Below are positions 34,689 to 37,593 of a stretch of 37,593 nucleotides of DNA, in pieces (the first letter of the stretch is position 1; each line of letters opens with the position of its first letter). Source of the DNA: Hoeflea sp. GTDB taxonomy: Bacteria; Pseudomonadota; Alphaproteobacteria; Rhizobiales; Rhizobiaceae. The notes beneath the pieces were generated by a model. That model had not been told where the DNA came from. It saw nothing but the letters and a program-made list of their open reading frames with translations, and ran no database searches. Made by a program: the position numbers and the translations under genes. The stretch is from NCBI RefSeq assembly GCF_030682515.1, contig NZ_JAUXOD010000003.1, positions 1 to 37,593 on the forward strand, read 5' to 3'.

Positions 34689-37259
34689 ATGCAGGCGGAC
34701 CGCAGCGGGCAGGATCGGGAGATTGTCGAGGCTCGACCGCCCTTGAGCCACGCGCCGATGCGCCCCGCCGCCGACCTCACCTCCGAGATCACACTCCGCC
34801 GGCCGCAACGGCTGACCGCCCCGGCCCCGCAGCCGGGAGGGTCGGGGTTGGGCCTTATCCGGGTGCGGACAGCCGTGGCCGCCGCCGCCGAGGGCGAGGC
34901 CGGCCGGGGGATCCCTTTCCTGTTTGTGCCGGTGGCGATGGGGGCGGGCGCCGGCCTGTTCTATAGTGCGCCAAGGGACCCGGCGCTCATTCCCCTGGTG
35001 GCAGCCCTTGCCCTGGCCCTCATGGTGACGCTCGCGGCGCACGCGCGCCGCCTGGCCCTGGCCCGGGCCGCGGGGTTCGCGGCGGCAATTCTGACAGGCG
35101 GCGTCGCCGCCGGCATCGAGCAGCGCGCGGGCACGGTATTGCTTGACCGGGACGTGACCACTTCGATTGCCGGAATTGTCGAGGCGCGCGAGTTCGATGC
35201 CGCGGGCAGGGTGCGCTACCTGGTGCGGCTCTCCGCCACCGCCGATCCCGAGCTCGGCCGCCCGCCCGGGCGCGTCCGGCTGGTGGCGCGTGCGCCCCAC
35301 ACGCCTCTGCCGGTCGGGGCCGCGATCGCGGGCCGGGCGCGGCTGTCGGCGCCCTCGGGGCCGGCGATGCCGGGCGGCTATGATTTCGCCTTCAGGGCCT
35401 TTATCGACGGCATCGGCGCCCACGGCTTCTTCTACCGGGCGCCGGAGCCGGGCGGGCCTCTCGCCACGCCGCCGGACCGGTGGGAGGGGTTCAGGCTCGG
35501 CCTGCGCACGGTCCGGGAGGGGATATCCGAGCGGATCCGGTCGGTGCTGCCGGGCGACCCCGGCGGCATTGCCGCGGCACTCGCCGTCAACGACCGGCGC
35601 GGCATCAGCGAGGCGGCGGTGGATGCGCTGCGCGCCACGGGCCTCGCCCATATCCTGGCCATTTCCGGCCTTCACATGGCGCTTGCCGCGGGCACCTTGT
35701 ATATCCTGATCCGCAAGCTGCTGGCGGCGGCCCCGTCCGTGGTCGAGGCCTGGCCGGTCAAGAAGATCGCGGCCATCGGCGCCCTGATGGCGGCCACCGC
35801 CTATCTGATGATCTCGGGCGGCAGCGTCTCCACCCAGCGTGCCTGGGTGATGCTCGCCATCATGCTGGTGGCCGTGCTCGCCGACCGGCCGGCGCTGACC
35901 ATGCGCAATGTCGCGCTGGCGGCGATCCTGATCATCCTCGTCACGCCCTCGGCGGTGGTCGGACCCGGCTTCCAGATGTCCTTTGCCGCCACCGCCGCGC
36001 TGATTTCGGCCTATGCCGTGATCGCCGCCCGCAAACGTCCGGTCCGCGGCGCGCCCGGCTGGCTCGCGGGCTCCGCGCCCGGCCGCGCGGCCACGCTGTT
36101 TGCCAAGGCGGTTCTCGGCCTCGCCATCACCTCGCTGGTGGCCGGGCTCGCCACAGGGCTGTTTTCCGCCCACCATTTCCACCGCCTGGCCGGCAACGGG
36201 GTTCTCGCCAATGTGCTGGCCATGCCGCTGGTCACCTTCGTGGTGATGCCCGCGGGCGTGATGGCGCTGCTCTCGATGCCGTTCGGGCTGGATGAATGGC
36301 CACTGAAACTGATGGGCAAGGGGCTTGAGGGCGTGATCTGGGCGGCGCGCTATGTGCAGGGCCTCGGCGGCGACATCGTCGTCGGCCAGATCCCGCTCGC
36401 CGCCACCGTCATGGCCGGAAGCGGCTTCATCCTGCTGGTGTTCTTGAGAAGCCGGCTGCGGCTGGCGGGTGTCGCGCTGATCGGGCTGGGCGCCGTGCTG
36501 GCGCTGCCGCCGCTCCGGGACCCTGGCCCCGCCATCCTGGTCAGCGAGGACGGCGGCTTGGTGGCGCTTGCCGGACCGACCGGTCTTGCGAGCAACGCGG
36601 CGCGGCCGGGCGAATTCCTGTTCAGGCAATGGCAGACCGCGCTTCGGGACACGCCGCATATTCCCCCGGTCACCGTGAAACCCGTCCCGGTCCTGGCGGC
36701 GGCATACGGGCTTGAAGAATCCCGGCCGGCCAGATCTCCGGCTCAAGGCTCCTTCGTGGACGGCTCGCGCGCGGACGGCGCCGAAGCAGCCGTCGATCCC
36801 GAGATCCTCGACAGGCTGCTCGCCGCGGCCGCCGCCGAAGCCTCGCGGTTCCATTGCGTGAGCCGCGGCGTCTGCGCCGCCCTTCACAACCGGGCCAGGA
36901 TCATCGCCATCGACACCGCAGCCCTCATCGGTGCGGCTTGCGATCGCGCCGATCTCGTCGTCGTCGCCATTCCCGTCCACATGCGCAGTTGCCGCTCGGG
37001 CGCCATCCTGGTGACAGCCCGCAGCCTGCGCACCACCGGGGCGCTCGCGATCCGCATGGGGCAGGGACGGTTCTCGTCAGCCGGGGATGATGGGTCTTTG
37101 CCATCCGGACAGGACCGGCTTGTGCCACCGGCACGGGATCAGCGCCTCGCCGCCAGGCCCCACTTCGACATCGACGCCGCGCTCGAAGGCGTCATCCGCC
37201 CCTGGACCATCCAGCGCTATTACGACTGGCGCAGCCGCAGCTACGACCTGCCCGATTGA
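34689..37259 (+). CDS. comEC: ComEC/Rec2 family competence protein (DNA uptake channel)
   Basis: 856 residues from ATG 34689, with GAGG 8 bases upstream; the frame is open to 34470, but those codons lie within the probable gltA promoter region. An N-terminal membrane-anchored DUF4131 domain (about 70-270) is followed by the multi-spanning competence domain, whose hallmark GLAHILAISGLHM lies at about 318-330. The C-terminal 170 residues carry Cys residues (FHCVSRGVC, GAACDRADL, MRSCRSG) and no HxHxDH metallo-beta-lactamase motif, so the usual nuclease-like domain is absent or degenerate. ComEC passes single-stranded DNA through the inner membrane. Whether this organism is competent is unknown. 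Confidence 0.92.
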   Translation: MQADRSGQDREIVEARPPLSHAPMRPAADLTSEITLRRPQRLTAPAPQPGGSGLGLIRVRTAVAAAAEGEAGRGIPFLFVPVAMGAGAGLFYSAPRDPALIPLVAALALALMVTLAAHARRLALARAAGFAAAILTGGVAAGIEQRAGTVLLDRDVTTSIAGIVEAREFDAAGRVRYLVRLSATADPELGRPPGRVRLVARAPHTPLPVGAAIAGRARLSAPSGPAMPGGYDFAFRAFIDGIGAHGFFYRAPEPGGPLATPPDRWEGFRLGLRTVREGISERIRSVLPGDPGGIAAALAVNDRRGISEAAVDALRATGLAHILAISGLHMALAAGTLYILIRKLLAAAPSVVEAWPVKKIAAIGALMAATAYLMISGGSVSTQRAWVMLAIMLVAVLADRPALTMRNVALAAILIILVTPSAVVGPGFQMSFAATAALISAYAVIAARKRPVRGAPGWLAGSAPGRAATLFAKAVLGLAITSLVAGLATGLFSAHHFHRLAGNGVLANVLAMPLVTFVVMPAGVMALLSMPFGLDEWPLKLMGKGLEGVIWAARYVQGLGGDIVVGQIPLAATVMAGSGFILLVFLRSRLRLAGVALIGLGAVLALPPLRDPGPAILVSEDGGLVALAGPTGLASNAARPGEFLFRQWQTALRDTPHIPPVTVKPVPVLAAAYGLEESRPARSPAQGSFVDGSRADGAEAAVDPEILDRLLAAAAAEASRFHCVSRGVCAALHNRARIIAIDTAALIGAACDRADLVVVAIPVHMRSCRSGAILVTARSLRTTGALAIRMGQGRFSSAGDDGSLPSGQDRLVPPARDQRLAARPHFDIDAALEGVIRPWTIQRYYDWRSRSYDLPD

Positions 37260-37395
37260 GCGGGCACGTCGCCGCGCGGAGCCGCTCCTAGGCAGCCGCA
37301 GCGAAGAGCCCGCCGGCGCAGAGGATCGCGGTCACGGCTTGCCCGGCCTGGGTCCCGAGACGGGGCAGGGCCTCGGTCTGGGCCCCGCAAGGCAA

Positions 37396-37429
37396 CAACG
37401 CCGCGAATCCCTTTGGATGCGCGGCGTTG
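37396..37429. repeat. 34-base near-perfect palindrome after comEC
   Basis: CAACGCCGCG (37396-37405) pairs with CGCGGCGTTG (37420-37429), and inside it ATCC pairs with GGAT around a CTTT loop, giving 14 pairs with one mismatch. There is no T-run on either side. It may end comEC transcription in a factor-assisted way, or be a dispersed palindromic repeat. Confidence 0.6.
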
Positions 37430-37455
37430 CAAACCTGATTGAAAGCATGACCCTA

Positions 37456-37593
37456 GAGCGGCGTGCATTCAAGTGTGTCCATAACCTGCTGCGATGAAGT
37501 AGTTTCTGCATTCGGTTGGTGAATAGAGATCACAGATATCGCCGATTGCCTGCCAGAGGCCATCGATGGTCCTGATGGCCTTGGCCCGCAGAT
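37456..37593 (-). mobile_element. End of an IS630-family insertion sequence
   Basis: The 3' end of a transposase gene fills the window edge. The probable outer end of the element is near 37456, just after a TA dinucleotide (37454-37455), the target duplicated by IS630 elements. The terminal repeat cannot be confirmed because the other end is outside the window. Confidence 0.6.
37469..37593 (-). CDS. IS630-family transposase, C-terminal 40 residues (5' part outside window)
   Basis: Read on the minus strand from 37591, the frame encodes [20 protein letters not shown] and then [20 protein letters not shown] before a TGA stop at 37469-37471. This tail ([20 protein letters not shown]) matches the C terminus of IS630-type DDE transposases. 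The catalytic residues lie beyond the window, so completeness cannot be judged. Confidence 0.82.
   Translation of the reverse strand, partial: LRAKAIRTIDGLWQAIGDICDLYSPTECRNYFIAAGYGHT

Noticed and set aside
34671-36980. 769-residue minus-strand open frame across comEC
   Set aside because: It is antisense to a protein with clear ComEC motifs and has no recognisable domain.
1-37593. tRNA, rRNA, CRISPR array or prophage
   Set aside because: I saw no cloverleaf-like sequence, no spaced direct-repeat array and no phage genes on either strand.

Overview
The window is a chromosomal segment of an alphaproteobacterium, most likely of the order Hyphomicrobiales (Rhizobiales), close to the Rhizobiaceae or Hoeflea-type lineages. 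This rests on high GC content, a phasin gene beside clpS-clpA, a Brucella EipB-like (DUF1849) envelope protein, and the long block rpsB-tsf-pyrH-frr-uppS-cdsA-rseP-bamA-lpxD-fabZ-lpxA-lpxI-lpxB. That block uses LpxI rather than LpxH and has no dxr or skp inside it. The species cannot be fixed from the sequence alone. I saw no rRNA, tRNA or CRISPR array.

Layout. 1-6.0 kb: the 3' end of a membrane J-domain protein, a convergent D-Ala-D-Ala carboxypeptidase with a SPOR domain, a phasin gene with a well-defined promoter and two PhaR-like operators, then clpS-clpA. 6.1-10.0 kb: azlC-azlD (branched-chain amino acid export family), a small cysteine-containing protein of unknown function, an FAD-dependent oxidoreductase and a SHOCT-domain protein. 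10.0-13.1 kb, minus strand: ridA, a glycerophosphodiester phosphodiesterase, a FemAB/GNAT-like protein and a HIT protein, in that transcription order. 13.2-17.8 kb: eipB-like gene, a LysR regulator divergent from an SbtA-type transporter gene with a LysR-box dyad between them, and a YegD-type Hsp70. 17.9-19.3 kb, minus strand: a secreted alpha/beta-hydrolase-like protein of lower GC than its neighbours, probably an accessory insertion. 19.5-33.0 kb: the conserved translation, nucleotide, envelope and lipid A block, ended by a bidirectional terminator facing gltA. 33.1-37.3 kb: gltA (minus) and comEC (plus), followed by the 3' end of an IS630-type transposase at the window edge.

How it works together: the core block couples translation (S2, EF-Ts, ribosome recycling factor), UMP kinase, isoprenoid and phospholipid precursor synthesis (UppS, CdsA), envelope proteolysis (RseP), outer-membrane protein assembly (BamA) and lipid A synthesis (LpxD, FabZ, LpxA, LpxI, LpxB). 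Gene overlaps of the ATGA type link fabZ/lpxA and lpxI/lpxB. TGATG or one-base overlaps link uppS/cdsA and lpxD/fabZ.

Most of the window is ordinary core genome. The parts most worth a second look are a foldable three-way-junction leader in front of rpsB, two CtrA-like boxes upstream of bamA, PhaR-like operators on the phasin promoter, the orphan secreted hydrolase, and the ridA-gdpD-femAB-HIT cluster. I did not find a convincing wholly new multigene system.
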